Origin: Neoarius graeffei
Lineage: Eukaryota; Chordata; Actinopteri; Siluriformes; Ariidae
Length of the DNA stretch: 64,000 nucleotides
Reading direction: 5' to 3'
NCBI RefSeq assembly: GCF_027579695.1
Contig: NC_083577.1
Span: 58,392,283-58,456,282, forward strand
A model generated the notes under the pieces. The model made no database searches. It was not told where the DNA came from and worked only from the letters and a program-made list of their open reading frames with translations. The translations under genes were made by a program, and so were the position numbers. Below are positions 1 through 13,600 of the stretch, one piece after another. The first letter of the stretch is position 1. Each line of letters opens with the position of its first letter.

Positions 1-297
1 GAAGAATTACCACCTAATCGATTATTTGTTTGGTCACCCATTAATTCACACTGTCGCAATAATAACAAAACAAACGAAACATTTATAATGTTTTGCATGT
101 ATTCCAAGGGTATCGGGGGCATCACCTGTCTGTTGAGGATGGAAGAAAATTCCTGTTGAGCAAGTAGGTTTTTACTCTTTTCCTCTCTTTTAAGATTAAA
201 GTGCACACTACACCTCACTAGTGCATCTGCAATTCACATGGATTACAGTCGTAGCTAGGCATTACAGTTAATCTGGCACCAAATGCACTTCTTCTAG

Positions 298-404
298 GTC
301 TGTGTTTGATCTCGTGAAAGTGAGCCACTTTCTGGAGTTGGCTGATCCAAAGTTGCTCTGTTGGTATCTCTCCTTATCTGCAGAAGACAGGAAACTGATC
401 CAAG
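298..404 (+). CDS. rbm44: rbm44-like exon: helical N-terminal segment
   Basis: Acceptor cttctag|G. The exon encodes a segment with FLELADPKLLCWYLSLSAED at its core, and it ends in phase 1 at CAA G. The next base pair is GC and not GT. Joining to 10300 in phase 1 restores an open, hydrophobic reading (IQ-EEGGLLQFLQRHP), which supports this being a real exon. The sequence style matches the helical domains of the TTC3/DZIP3/RBM44 group, from memory. Confidence 0.65.
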
Positions 405-3400
405 GCATGGACAACATTTCTGTGAATATTTCATATTAAAGCAGATACGCAGAACCCTTTATTTTTAAATAAATTTCTGAGTGGATAGTCTCTCCACCCT
501 TGACTCTTGTATGCTGCATAAATGGGAATTAAAAAATATATATATTTTTGAGAGTTAAAATCGACCGCAAAGTTGGCATTCGAGCTGCCCCGCTGAGCCA
601 GCCAGGCCTGAGTGTGTGACGTCACAGCGGTAACCGGTTTTAAGGCCGAGGCCTTTGACAGCTATAGACCAAAGTCACATAAATAAAAATTTATGGTGAA
701 AGTAAGAAATCCCGTTACCGACTTGCTCAACTAAGACTGATTTGACTTCACTGATTGTGGGTTGACTCTCATTAAAACAGGATGGGTGTTATAACTTAGG
801 CAACATACATGTACATGCATGCATTTTCACTGATAAAATGTAAAAGGCTAATTAAATAATCAGATGAACTGAGACGATCACATTCTGAAGCAAATTAAAT
901 AATCTTATACTGGTAACTTAAATACACAATACAAGTTGCATGTATTAATCTAAATGCAGGTAAACAACGTGTTGTTTTTGTTGTTTTGTATCCAAATGAG
1001 GGTTGCATCTTACCCGTGTGTGTTCTCGCTTCTTGAAGGCTGATCTTGTGGCCGATTGTTTCAAAACAATCTGACTTTCAGTTGTTTGTTCAGTTCTCCG
1101 TTCATTCGCTTCTTCCATGTAAGGGTGAGATGGCAGTAATATCCAGCGGCCAAATCAGACGGCTGCTCCACTCCTCCTCCATATGGAGTACTCCGCCATT
1201 ACTGCTCGGCTCAGGCAATTACTAAAACCCGGGACGGAACGTCACTGGTTTTAGCAACAACTGCAGGGAAGTCACTGCCCAAGCGATAATATGTCATGTT
1301 CTGTCCCGGGTTTTACCAACAACCCTCAGCTCATACTCTGGAATAACTGGTGTAACTGAACTTGCTTTTTTTTTTTTTTTAAATAAATACAATATTTTTC
1401 TTTTCCTTTGATTTGATTTTATTCGATCATAATGTAAAATGAAGTACAAAATACATTAAAATCAGGATTACACAAGAAAGCGCAAGCACTTATTTCCATT
1501 GTGGTCCCATTAAAACACGTAAAACAGCAATGGCAACGTTATGATTTGACTTAATATTGACTCACTGTACTATGTAAATGATGAAAATAATAACAACCAC
1601 AATTATAAAATAATAATAATAAAATTAGTAAAATAAAAAGGTGTTATTTTCTTGCTGTCTAAGACCATTAAAAAGGTGATTCTTCACTGACAGTTTAAAA
1701 CTGGACTTGTTCTGAATACTTTTAATATTGTTGGGGAGTTGATTCCAAATTTTGATTGCTGAGTAATAAAATGATGTTTTTCCAAATTATTTTACATGTG
1801 GAACGTGCAGAGCATTGTTACTGGATCTGGTATTGTGAACCTGGTTAATATTGATAAAATTATCATTGAGATGGTCTGGTGCCTGATGATGGATGATGCT
1901 ATGGACCATATTTAACTTTAGTTGATGGACTCTTAGCTCAACTGGCAGCATACGGACCTGTTCAAATTCCTGTGCCCCAATATGGGTTCTGGCTGGTGCA
2001 TTCAAAAGATACCAAATGATTTTGTTCTGGGTACACTGCAGCCTGTACTTGTGCTTCTGAGTGAGGCCAGTGTACCAAGATGCGCTGGCATAATCAAAAT
2101 GGCTCTGGATGAGAGCAGACACTAAGAGCTTTTTAGTTTCATGGTTAATATTTTTGGCTTGCCTATACAGAAACTTGAGCTTAGCATTTGACCGGCCAAT
2201 AATGTTCTTTACAGTCCTGTCTCCAGATAAGGATTGGTCCAGGTCAACTCCTAAGTACTTGACATGGGAAGAGCATGTCAATGTTTTTCCAGCACATTGC
2301 ACCTCTATTGAGTTGCACTGGTGCAACTTCTGTTTTGAGCCAAAAAGTATTGACTCAGTTTTTCCCAAATGTAGGGACAGCTTATTGTCTACCAGCCATT
2401 CTCTAACTGATTCCAGCTCTGTAGACAGGGATTCTTGAATGTCAATACATGATTTGCCCGAGACAATCAGGGCAGAGTCATCTGCGTACAGAAGCAATTT
2501 GCAGGTGACTGATGATGGAATGTCATTAACATATATCAAAAACAAAAGAGGGCCTAGTATGGACCCTTGGGGAACACCACAAGTAATGTCTGCAAATGAA
2601 GACAGTGTTCCACCCACTTCCACCATCTGTTTGCGATCATGAAGATACGACTGGAACCAGTTAAGGGCTAGACGCTGTAATCCAATGGCTTCTAACTTAT
2701 CTATCATTATTCTGTGATCTACCGTGTCAAATGCCTTCTGAAGATCAATAAGGACCATGCCTATGTAATGGCCTTTGTCTTGCTCCTGTTTAATATAGTC
2801 AGTCAGGTGAACAAGACAAGTATTAGTGGAATAGGTAGATCTGAAGCCAGACTGAAATTGATAAAGGAGCTTATTGGCTCGGAGGTACGCGTCTAGCTGA
2901 TCGTAGACAACCCTCTCTAATAATTTAGATACTGTGCTCAGGATTGAAACAGGTCTGTAGTTACTAGCTTCGAGCTTGTTACCTTTCTTATAAAGAGGAG
3001 TAACCCTGGCAGATTTAAGGTCTGCTGGTATATCTCCTGTTGATAAAGACACATTTAGAATATGAGTCAGGGGGGCAGCAATGACCGTAGCACCATCTTT
3101 GAGAAACCTAGGAGACAACTGGTCGAGACCAGTTGCCTTACCGACTTCAAGTTTTGACAACAGATTGAGGACCGTTTCTTCAGTGACACATTGGAGAGAG
3201 AAACCGTTTTCAGGCACACCTAGTGAATTATAATAAGAATTTACATGTGGTTTACCATATTTTGCACTACATTCTGGCAAACAATCTACCAGTTTTGAGG
3301 CGACAGTAGTAAAGAAATTATTAAAACAATTTGACACCTTTGATTTGTCAAAGCATATGTCACCATCAATATCTAAACCAACATTACATGTATTGTTTGA

Positions 3401-4595
3401 TGTTTTCGATAATGTTCCTAGACTTTTGAGTACATTCCATAGCTTTTTTGGTTGATTAAATTCTGATACTTTATTACCTATATACTCAGATTTGGCCTCT
3501 CTTTTTCTGTAAGTTTGTTGGTACTGCACCCTCTTTCAGTACGGGCTTATAGCCAACGCTCCTCAACAGATCAGAGGTCTCGTATGAGTCTTCAGTAAAA
3601 TGTGCAGAGCAGAGGAGAGACCACTTTGTCGGCGCCCAATGTGCCCGTGAACTTTTCTCACAAAACGCGTCCAAATCTTTGCAGTTTGAGCATTCTTGGG
3701 CCATGAATGCAATGTAAATCCACCTTCTGTCGTGTTGCTGCACCGTCCAGCAACACCTCTACATGGCATGGCGATAAATTAGCTCAAAATGGAGGATCAG
3801 AGTTGCAGTCAGCTCTAGGCCTGTCGCAATATTCGATATACTGACTTATCGTACGGTAAATGAAAATGAACTTGGTAAAAAAAAAAAAAATTTTACTGCG
3901 ATTTTGGCATTTACGCGCTGTACATCTACATAGGGAAGTCGCCAGAGTATTAGCTTGACCCATTGACTGAATAAAACACCTCGCTGTCTTCTGTCGTCTC
4001 GCATGGCTCTCTGTCAGAGGCGGGGCCTCCCAGCATGCAACAGTTGTCCAGCCAGGGTATCCACTGAAGGGGGAAAGACCAGAAGTTGCTCCGCTGTACA
4101 GACAGTGAATGCGTTTGTTCAAGTTTTTTTGTTTTACAAATATTCCAGCCAACAAGTTCGGAACTAAATGGAATTGGTTCAGAAGCCAAATTGCACGGCT
4201 CCGGTGTTGGAATATTTCGGATTTGTGCCTAACGACAGAGGTGAACCAACTAATTTGAATAAGCCGGTTTGTAAAATTTGTTTTAAAACGGTCTCAGCAA
4301 AGCAGGCTAACGCCACAAACCTGCATGCGCATCTCAAACACAGTCACCCCATCCAGTTTTCTAAGCTGGGGTTAAAAGCTGCAACAGTTGCAGAAGCACA
4401 GCCCTCACCTTCCCAACAGCTGCACATTAGTGATGCTTTTGCCTGACAAAATAAATATAAACAGGACAGCGCTATATGGTGTACGCTAACAGAAAGCGTA
4501 ACTCGATATATAGCCAAAGAGATGCTGCCATTTAATACAGTAGAAAAGGCAACATTTAGAGAAATGCTGCAGAAATTTGATACAGTATGAATTAC

Positions 4596-4662
<67 letters not shown>

Positions 4663-7600
4663 GTTTCACAAACTGCCATCCCAGCTTTGTACAACAAAGT
4701 CAAAGATGACATTCTGGCTGAGATAAAAAATGTCTCGTTTTACTCTGCCACTACTGACATGTGGTCAAGCTCAAATATGACCCCCTACATGAGCTTAACC
4801 ATACATTACATAACTGCTGACTGGACACTGCAGTCAAAGTGTTTGAGACTAAATACATACCGGAGAACCAGGGCTTAATTTGAGCCGGAACATGACGGAA
4901 CAAGATCCGTAACCTCCATCGTCGGATCCGGCAGTTATTTTCATTTCATTCGGTGTTCCGGCAGCTATTTAAATGGATCAGATCACCTCTGTGACCATCA
5001 CAAAGGGGGGAAAAAAAATCAAACAATTAATTAAATAAATAAGTAAATAAATTTGTTTAGTGTTCGGTTTTGATTTTGATATGTTGTTGATTTCTCTCCT
5101 ATGACATCCACAAAATCTATGCGAAAGGGGAAGGGGGGGGGGGGACATGGGGTGTATACTTCCGCTCAATAGAACACCGGGTTTTTTGTAGCCATTAGCT
5201 TGCGCTGTGGAAAAAATGGCAAAAAAAACAAAGTTTACTAAAATTTTTCAAAGTCCCAGGACAGCCGGATCCTAAACGACCTAAAATGGACGACGTTGGA
5301 CACAGTGACACTGCACCAGCACCTGCTGCAAGTGTACCAGTCCGCGGGAACGATCAAAAAGAAGACTAGAAGAATGATGATGGCGGTGAAGCTAGAAGTG
5401 TTAGCGCACCAACCCCAAAGCCTTTTGACAAAGAACATGGCGAAAAGGGAAAAAAGGTGACTGGTAGGCTACCGTACATTTCAACAGGAATGGACAGAGG
5501 AATTCGCCTTTGTGGGGTGAGAGGGTCCTGCTTTGTGTCCAGTAGGCCTATACAATAACAAGATTGCATCAATGAAATAAAGCAGCACTTCGAAACACGC
5601 CAAGTTACGTTTGCATCAAAATATTCAGCGGGGGACAGGAGGAAGACGGCATGTCAAGAGCCTCTTCATTATGAAAAAGAATATATTACACTCAAATTGT
5701 TGGTCATACGTAAAAATGCATTTTAGTTGTATTCAGTGTCACTTTTTATATATGGCTCTCACGAAAATGTATTTGAAAATATGTGGCTTTCATGGCTCTC
5801 TCAGCCAAAAAGGTTCCCGACCCCTGCCTTAATGTATGTGTGGAGAGCGAGAGTGAACTTGAGTGCCTGTTTGGAGAACATTCTGAGCGTTGTCCATTGT
5901 TGTCCAGGATTTGATAACTGGTGCTGTTGCAATACATGTCATGCAATAGGCGTGTGTGCGTAAAGATATAGTAAACCACCCCCCGCCTTTTTTTTTTTTG
6001 AGTCACTGGATCCACCCACCTCCTGCATTCCGGGACCTCCCACTTCACAAATTAAGCACTGCGGAGAACCATACTGCTGTTATACTTGCAGAAAATCTGA
6101 AGTCTGCTTTAGCAGACTGGGCACTGGATGAGAATAAACCGGTTTGTATAACTAGACAATGAGTGTGTTTGCATGCACATAGAGAAAATCGAATTTCTGC
6201 CGTTGCTCGACTGAAATTGAAGTTCTAAATGGCATGGAAACACCTTAGCTCGGCTGAAATTGAACCGAACTTGATTTCTCGTAACCGAGCTACACGACCT
6301 AGATTATGCAATTTTTGCCGAGCTACTTAGTGCATGTAAACCCTATCGAGCTACGTAGTCCAGCTACTTACTTCAGCACTGCCCCTTCTGGGAGTGACGA
6401 GACCACAAGCGGGAAACACAACAGCCTCGGTCGGAAAAAAAAAAAAAACCAGCCTCGGTCAGCATGACACTTCAGATCAACTTCAACTTGGTGCCCATTT
6501 TGTTAGGAACACTTCTGTTCGTACATACAAACTACAAACACTCTTCTTGTGAACACGGAACTGATAACTTTGTTTATACTCTTGAACAATGTTGCCAGAT
6601 ACTGCTGACGTTTTCCAGCCCAAAATATGTTCAAAACCCGCCAAAATGCACTTAAAACCGCCCAATTAGGCGGGAAACCGCCCAATCTGGCAACACTGCT
6701 CTTGAATAGCTCTTCTTCATGACGACAACCGGAAGTGTACCAACACGATGGGACGTGTAGCGCCACCTGTGGCTCGGGTGTACCTCAATGTACCTCACAC
6801 AATAGCTCGATTTCCTTGTGTGCATGTAGGATTAGATTTCTCTGGCACCCCTGCTGGGACCCTTAGCTCGATTACCGACAGCAGCTCGATTTGGATGTGC
6901 ATGTAAACATACTGAATGGTGCTAACATTGTGGCAGCAATACGCAATCTTGGCTGGCCATGGCTCAGTTGTTTTGGCCACAATCTCCATTTGACTGTGAC
7001 TCATGGTTTGGACAGTGGCAAGGAACGCACAGCACGTGCCATGGGCCTTTTGTAGAAATCTGGTCAACAGCTTCAACATGAGCTGGATAAAGAGGAGACC
7101 TGAGGAAGGCACAAACTGAAGCTAATCTTCCCCAACACAGTTTAGTACTGGTGAGTGATGGATGAATCATTGATAGTTGATATGTTACAGACTATTGAAA
7201 ACCTTACTAAATTGATATTGCAACACAATATATTTAAAGGGTTCTTTTTTTTATTTTCAACTTATTTTTAGAGCCTATAACGTAAATGATTCAATCAGTA
7301 TGTATGTAATAATCACATCATTTGTTGGATTATATAATATGTACAATTACTTTTGATAAACATTAGAAATGTAAAAAGTAGTATGTTTTTTAATGTGGTG
7401 ATCTAGATTAAACTGATGACAAAGAGCAATTGCTGTCTTTCCCACAGAATGTTGCCAGACGATGGGGAACCAACCAAAAAATGGTAGAGAGGGTGCTGGA
7501 GCAGCTCCCAGCCATAAGACGTGTACTGGTTGAAGACCAAAAACATGGCCACCTCAACCCGACCTGGCAGGATGTTTCAGTGTTAGAATCCATTAATGCA

Positions 7601-10600
7601 GCAATGAAGCCAGTGGCTGATTTCACAGATGTTCTCTCTGGGGAAACGTATGCATCACTGTGTCCTCAGTAAAGCCTGTGTTAGAACTTCTGAAAGATGA
7701 ACTTTTATCACCAGACCCCAGTGATACTGCACTGACAGCAAACATAAAGTCAAACATGTGCAGGGTATTGATGGAGAAATACAGCCCACCTGAAATCCAA
7801 GTCCTCCTGACAAAGGCCACTTTCTTGGATCCAAGGTATCATGGTGGCATGGAGGATGCAGCTGTTTTGGATGACATCAAACAGCAGCTCATTGAAGAGC
7901 TGCTAAACATAGAAGAACAAGAAGGAAGCAAAGAAAGTGCTAGTGAGAATGAGGGCTCCAGTAAAGGTGCCAGGGGAAATGATGACGACCCTACACCAGC
8001 ACCCGTGAGGAAGAAAAGACTGAGTGGCCTCCTTCAGAACAGAAGAGCCCAACTCTCAAGTCAGGCACAGGCTGCAGTACCAAAAAGAGTTCAAGTTGAT
8101 GCAGAGCTGACCAAATTCTTTCAGGAAGAAGCACTTGATGCATCATCTGATCCCCTGATGCGGTGGCATGATAATCGGAGATGATTTCCTTTAATGGCCA
8201 AGTTAGCAAAAAAAAAATACATGTGTATTTGTGCAACAAGCACCAACTCTGAGAGAATGTTCAGCACAGCTGGCAACATAGTCAAGTTTATTTGTATAGC
8301 GCTTTTAACAATCATTGTTGCAAAGCAGCTTTACAGAATTTGAACGACTTAAAATACGAGCTAATTTTATCCCTAATCTATCCTCAATGAGCAAGCCGGT
8401 GGTGACGGTGGCAAGGAAAAACTTCCTCAGACGACATGAGGAAGAAACCTCGAGAGGAACCAGACTCAAAAGGGAACCCATCCCCATCCGGGCAACAACA
8501 GACAACATGACTATAACATTAACAGTCCTAACATAAAGTCAGCTTCATTGATGCTATAAACCCCCCCACCGACAGAAACCCGAGCGCAAGACCGTTCACG
8601 TCAACTGCAGTCCCCAGCCACAAAAGCACCACTGCTAGAGTCCAGACCATCCTCCAGGCGTGACCCCCAACTGTCCACATGGAGCCACCCTCCACAGAGC
8701 GATGCGATGAGACTCCAACCAGACACAGGGCACCAGGATGGATCAGGCAGGTCCGAGGAGCAGAAGAGGTCAGCATCTCGATCCCAGGACCGACATGTAA
8801 CTCAGAACATTGCTACTCCAGAGCGATCCTGCCTTAAGCCCCACAAGGTAAACATGTTGGTGTTCCTTGCTCGGAATCTGTCTTAACAGTTAGTTACAGA
8901 TACCTCTCTTCTGAGTGTTCTGGAACTTTTGGACACATCAAGAGACACAGAAAACAAATCATACTGGAGGGACCATTTAGTTGTTTTGTTTGTGGTAAAG
9001 TTCAGTCACAATTGACATCTCCAGCCACAAGACACGAGAAGACATTGGACAGTAGTTGTAATTTGTGGAAAAGGTTTCAATGATCGTGATGTCCACAGAC
9101 AGTCTGAGAGTTCTAAATTGTATTGTTGTATCAAACATGTTATCTCATTCTAATTGTTGTTACTTTTATCCAAATGACAGCTGGCAATACGCTGTTAGTT
9201 TGCACTTTTTGTTTATCTGGGTACTAATCTTTGTGAAACTGGATTGGCAGAATGTTGCCTGTGAAGAAAAGAATGTCTTTTTATTACCCTGTGTCAAGTT
9301 AATATTTACTAAGTGCAATTTTTAAGAGCCATAGATTGTATTTTATTTATTGTTTTTGTTGAGTGGTTTTGTTTGTTTGTTGTTTTATATCTCATCTCAT
9401 TATCTCTAGCCGCTTTATCCTTCTACAGGGTCGCAGGCAAGCTGGAGCCTATCCCAGCTGACTACGGGCAAAAGGCGGGGTACACCCTGGACAAGTCGCC
9501 AGGTCATCACAGGGCTGACACATAGACACAGACAACCATTCACATTCACACCTACGGTCAATTTAGAGTCACCAGTTAACCTAACCTGCATGTCTTTGGA
9601 CTGTGGGGGAAACCGGAGCACCCGGAGGAAACCCATGCGGACACGGGGAGAACATGCAAACTCCACACAGAAAGGCCTTCGCCGGCCCCAGGGCTCGAAC
9701 CCAGGACCTTCTTGCTGTGAGGCGACAGCGCTAACCACTACACCACCGTGCCGCCTGTTGTTTTTTATATTTTTAGGTTATTTATTTATATTTATATATT
9801 TTTTTACGTTCCACTGTTGAATTGAATAAGTTGACTTTAATTAAAGTTTACTGTCTTTGAAAAGGTGTATTTGCATGATCATTACTAGTGGCATAAAATT
9901 GTCTTGAAAAGACGTCAACAATATCATTTATCGCAATAATTTTGGAGACAATATATCGTCCAACAAAATTTATCATCGTGATAGGCCTAGTCAGCTCTGT
10001 GTTTTAGTATAGCAGAAATGGCAAAGAGACCGATAGACTTCCTGCTGTGACGTTACGGACGTCAAGGTCATTCACTTAGATCGCTACCTATATAAATCAC
10101 TTTACTCGTAAAAATTACTATATTGGATTTATTAACGCTTAAAACTATTCCTGTGTCATTCTTGAGGTCTCGAGGCATTTATAAACGAAAGTGAGGCCAT
10201 GGTTCTGCGTATACGCTTTAAGCACATGAGCAAAATAAATTGATGGTTTTGTGTTTCATGGGATGTGAGATTAACTATGCAGTGCCTCCTTGTTTACAGA
10301 AGAAGGAGGACTTCTTCAGTTTCTGCAGAGACACCCTGCTCTTGAAGTATCTAGAAATATTGTTCATTTAAAGCGTAAGTATAATGGAACAAATTAGTCC
10401 AGTTCTGATTTGAAGTTTTTCACTAAAGCAGATTGTTTTTGTCCTTTAATTCACTTTTAGAGCATGTTATAGGACATTGTCTTCCTGTTCCAGCATCTGA
10501 TATGTCAGCACACAATAGGTATTTTTTTAAATATATATTTTGCTTAAATTCAGCATACTGTGCTGAAATGAGGTTGGGTTTCATATGTGTCATGGGTTTG

Positions 10601-13600
10601 TATTTGTATGTAATTTCTGTAACATTTCTCGAGATCAAGACGGGCTACCTTTTCTGGGGCGTCACAGTGCGTAAATTGTGGCACTAGCCATCCATCTGGT
10701 GCTAAAAAGTGCAGACGCTGTAGCACGCTTACCCTAAACCCAGAGGAAAATGTTTGCATATCTGGTAAGAGCTGTTTCATATGATCTCTACTTCATATCT
10801 AGCCCAGATGAAATGTTGGATAAAATGTGTCTGTGTAGAGGAAGAAAAGACACTTCAGTTGCTACCAAACAGCATACGAGAGGAGTTGAATCTCTTGGAA
10901 GCCCAAGGACAGATCAGTGAGGATATGTCAGTGAGGAGTTTCCAGCAGTCTGATTGCATGCAAAGCACCTCGAATAATTTGTCTGCCACTCGGAGCACCT
11001 GTTTAAGCAGTTTCCAGCAACCAGAGCAGCCAAGGAAGGACTCTAGTGAGAGCCAGATTTTGTGTCCGATGTGGGAGGAAAGGGTGCAGTGTGACGGGAA
11101 AGATATCCAAGCGTTTAAAGATCCTTCAGCACAAGCCAGCTTTTCCCTTGACAGGGAGCTCAAGATGCAGAGCTGCAGTCACAGGAGTGATCATGACCCA
11201 GTACCTCTGCTGCCAGGCACCAATTCAAATGTTCCTAATTTAGAAGAGGAGGCTCAGCCAGAGTATTACAGTTTCAACAGCACCACAATGGAGTACACAT
11301 CTGCCCAGTGGAGTGATGCCATTAATACCTCAATGATTGCCACTAAAGACAGCATTGAAGCATCTACAGCTGATGAGCCTGTGGCCTGTGGTGCAGAGAA
11401 TGGTACATTCCCTGATTCTGTATCCTTCCTCAGCAACTCCTCCGAGTGGACTGATCTTCCAGAAGACTGCCAAAATCTCAGTAATGAGGATGACCCGGAA
11501 TGTGAGTCAAAGACGGATGAATATCATAGTGTGACTGAAGAAGAAGAAGAAGAAGAAGCCTCAAGCTCAGTGGCCTGCATTCAATGCACTAATCCCAGCT
11601 GGTCAGTATCCAGCCAGTGTACTCAAGAGAGTGAGTTTACATGTGCGGGGTGCGTTTCGTCTGCCAGCCAGAGTGAGCTAAATGTCAAAACCACAGCAGC
11701 GTGTGAGGTCTCTCCTGTTTCCTTCAGTGTAAGCCAGGCAGTAGATGCTAGCAATGACTTTAGAGCTTGTTTTACATCCACCCAGGCCACAGAAATCACT
11801 CAGGGCTTCTTTGTGAAGCATTGCCAAGATGTTTCTACTGGCAGTGACTCATGCCCTGTTAACCAGGAGACTCGGGCAATTCAAAGGCCCACTTCTGAGA
11901 AATGCACCATTACTGATGTCTACATGTCTGACTTGGATGCTCTTTGTGAGGTAATCTAGCTTGGATACACAATTTTTGTGAGCTGGACTAATGACTTGCT
12001 AAAATACTTGGATCTCTTCCTTGTCAAGGAATTTGGGAAACTCCGAATGATGGAAGAAGAGTTAATGCATTTAAAGGACGAAATGGCAAGGTAACTGTCT
12101 CAACTGCAAGACTGATTGATTCATTTGCAAAAATTGCCTCTCGTTTACACTTTTTAAGGTGATGATATATAAGGCAACTTTTTGGGCAATGTTGCTGGCA
12201 ATGGGCAACCAGATGAGAAACAAGGCAACTGGTTAAGGCAGCAGACAATTGGCAACAACCAATCAGATAAGAGCAAATCTATTGCCAGGGAGACAGACAC
12301 CACGAAGATGGACACTGAAACATTTGGAGCGGTCACTTTTGTCTTGGCTTCAGCTTTTATTTTGCTCACGTATCACTTCTGGAACAAAACTGAACAGATA
12401 CTCTGGTCAAAAGATAATTTGCTGTTATTTTAATATCTTATAAGTCAAAATAACCACATTATTCTGTTATACTTGTTTTTAAAGGAGATACGCAGAACCC
12501 CATCTCATTATCTCTAGCCGCTTTATCCTGTTCTACGGGGTCGCAGGCAAGCTGGAGCCTATCCCAGCTGACTACGGGCGAAAGGCGGGGTACACCCTGG
12601 ACAAGTCGCCAGGTCATCACAGGGCTGATGCATAGACACAGACAACCATTCACACTCACATTCACACCTACAGTCAATTTAGAGTCACCAGTTAACCTAA
12701 CCTGCATGTCTTTGGACTGTGGGGGAAACCGGAGCACCCGGAGGAAACCCACGCAGACACGGGGAGAACATGCAAACTCCACACAGAAAGGCCCTCGCCG
12801 GCCATGGGGCTCGAACCCGGACCTTCTTGCTGTGAGGCGACAGCGCTAACCACTACACTACCATGCCGCCCCAATACGCAGAACCTTTGTTTTTTATATA
12901 TATATATATATATATAAAATTTTTTTCCCCATTTATGCAGCATACAAGAGTCAAGGGTGGAGATACTATCCACTCAGAAATGTATTTAATAATATATATA
13001 ATGTATATTATTAAATACATTTCTGAGTGGATAGTATCTCCATCCTTGACTCTTGTATGCTGCATAAATGGGAATAAAAAATGTATATATTTTTGAGAGA
13101 GTTAAAATTGACCGCAAAGTTGGCATTCGAGCTGCCCCGCTGAGCCAGCCAGCCCTGGGTGCGTGACGTCACAGCGATAACCGGTTTTAAGGCCGAGGCT
13201 TTTGACAGCCATAGACCAAAGTCATATAAATAAAAATTTATGGTGAAAGTAAGAAATCCCGTTACCAACTTGCTCAACTAAGACTGATTTGACTTCATTG
13301 ATTGTGGGTTGACTCTCATTAAAACAGGATAGGTGTTATAACTTATGCAACATACATGTACATGCATGCATTTTCACTGATGAAACGTAAAAGGCTAATT
13401 AAATAATCAGACAAACTGAGACAATCACATTCTGAAGCAAATTAAATAATCTTATACCGGTAACTTAAATACACAATACAAGTTACACATATTAATCTAA
13501 ATGCAGGTAAACATGTTTTGTATCCAAATGAGAGTCGCATCTTACCCGTCTGTGTTCTCGCTTCTTGTGGCCAATTGTTTTGAAATGATCTGACTTTCGG

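Larger units (their letters stand above)
4168..8886 (+). pseudogene. hAT transposase (ZBED-like), broken by insertions
   Basis: Fragments run in order. The BED zinc finger is at 4168-4446 (VCKICFKTVSAKQANATNLH, then H-x4-H) and ends in a TGA. Next is a segment around 4687-4868 (SFYSATTDMWSSSNMTPYMS). Then comes 6070-6160 (ENLKSALADWALDENKPVC), 6919-7150, and an apparent intron with gtgagt near 7151 and cacag at 7447. The long piece 7448-8280 follows (VARRWGTNQKMVERVLEQL; FLDPRYHG; TNSERMFSTAGNI). The C-terminus is at 8811-8886 (CLKPHKVNMLVFLARNLS, TAA). These are hallmarks of Ac-like hAT transposases. Stops, a one-base frame change near 4850 and four insertions inactivate it. Confidence 0.85.
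3816..9989 (+). mobile_element. hAT transposon with BED-finger transposase (degenerate, with nested insertions)
   Basis: It has a perfect 8-bp target duplication GTCAGCTC (3808-3815 and 9990-9997). The terminal inverted repeats are TAGGCCTGTCGCAATA on the left and TAGGCCTATCACGATGATA on the right (reverse complement). It interrupts Kolobok copy A. It contains a (TA)n tract, a small hAT element (4869-6061), a MITE (6162-6913), a fish interspersed repeat (8283-8803) and a SINE (9391-9755). Confidence 0.9.
440..10217 (-). mobile_element. Kolobok-like DNA transposon, family 1 copy A (interrupted)
   Basis: Flanked by TTAA on both sides (436-439 and 10218-10221). The terminal inverted repeats share ATACGCAGAACC, read from both ends. 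The TTAA target and the THAP-type zinc-finger remnant near the right end fit the Kolobok superfamily. Copy B at 12483-14477 gives the uninterrupted layout, about 1.6 kb. Here the element is broken by a LINE (about 1400-3515) and by a 6.2-kb hAT (3816-9989). Confidence 0.8.

Noticed and set aside
10781-10838. ATG at 10781 as the start of the large rbm44-like ORF
   Set aside because: The sequence before 10839 is intron by splice phase. The upstream exons continue in frame through the acceptor at 10838.
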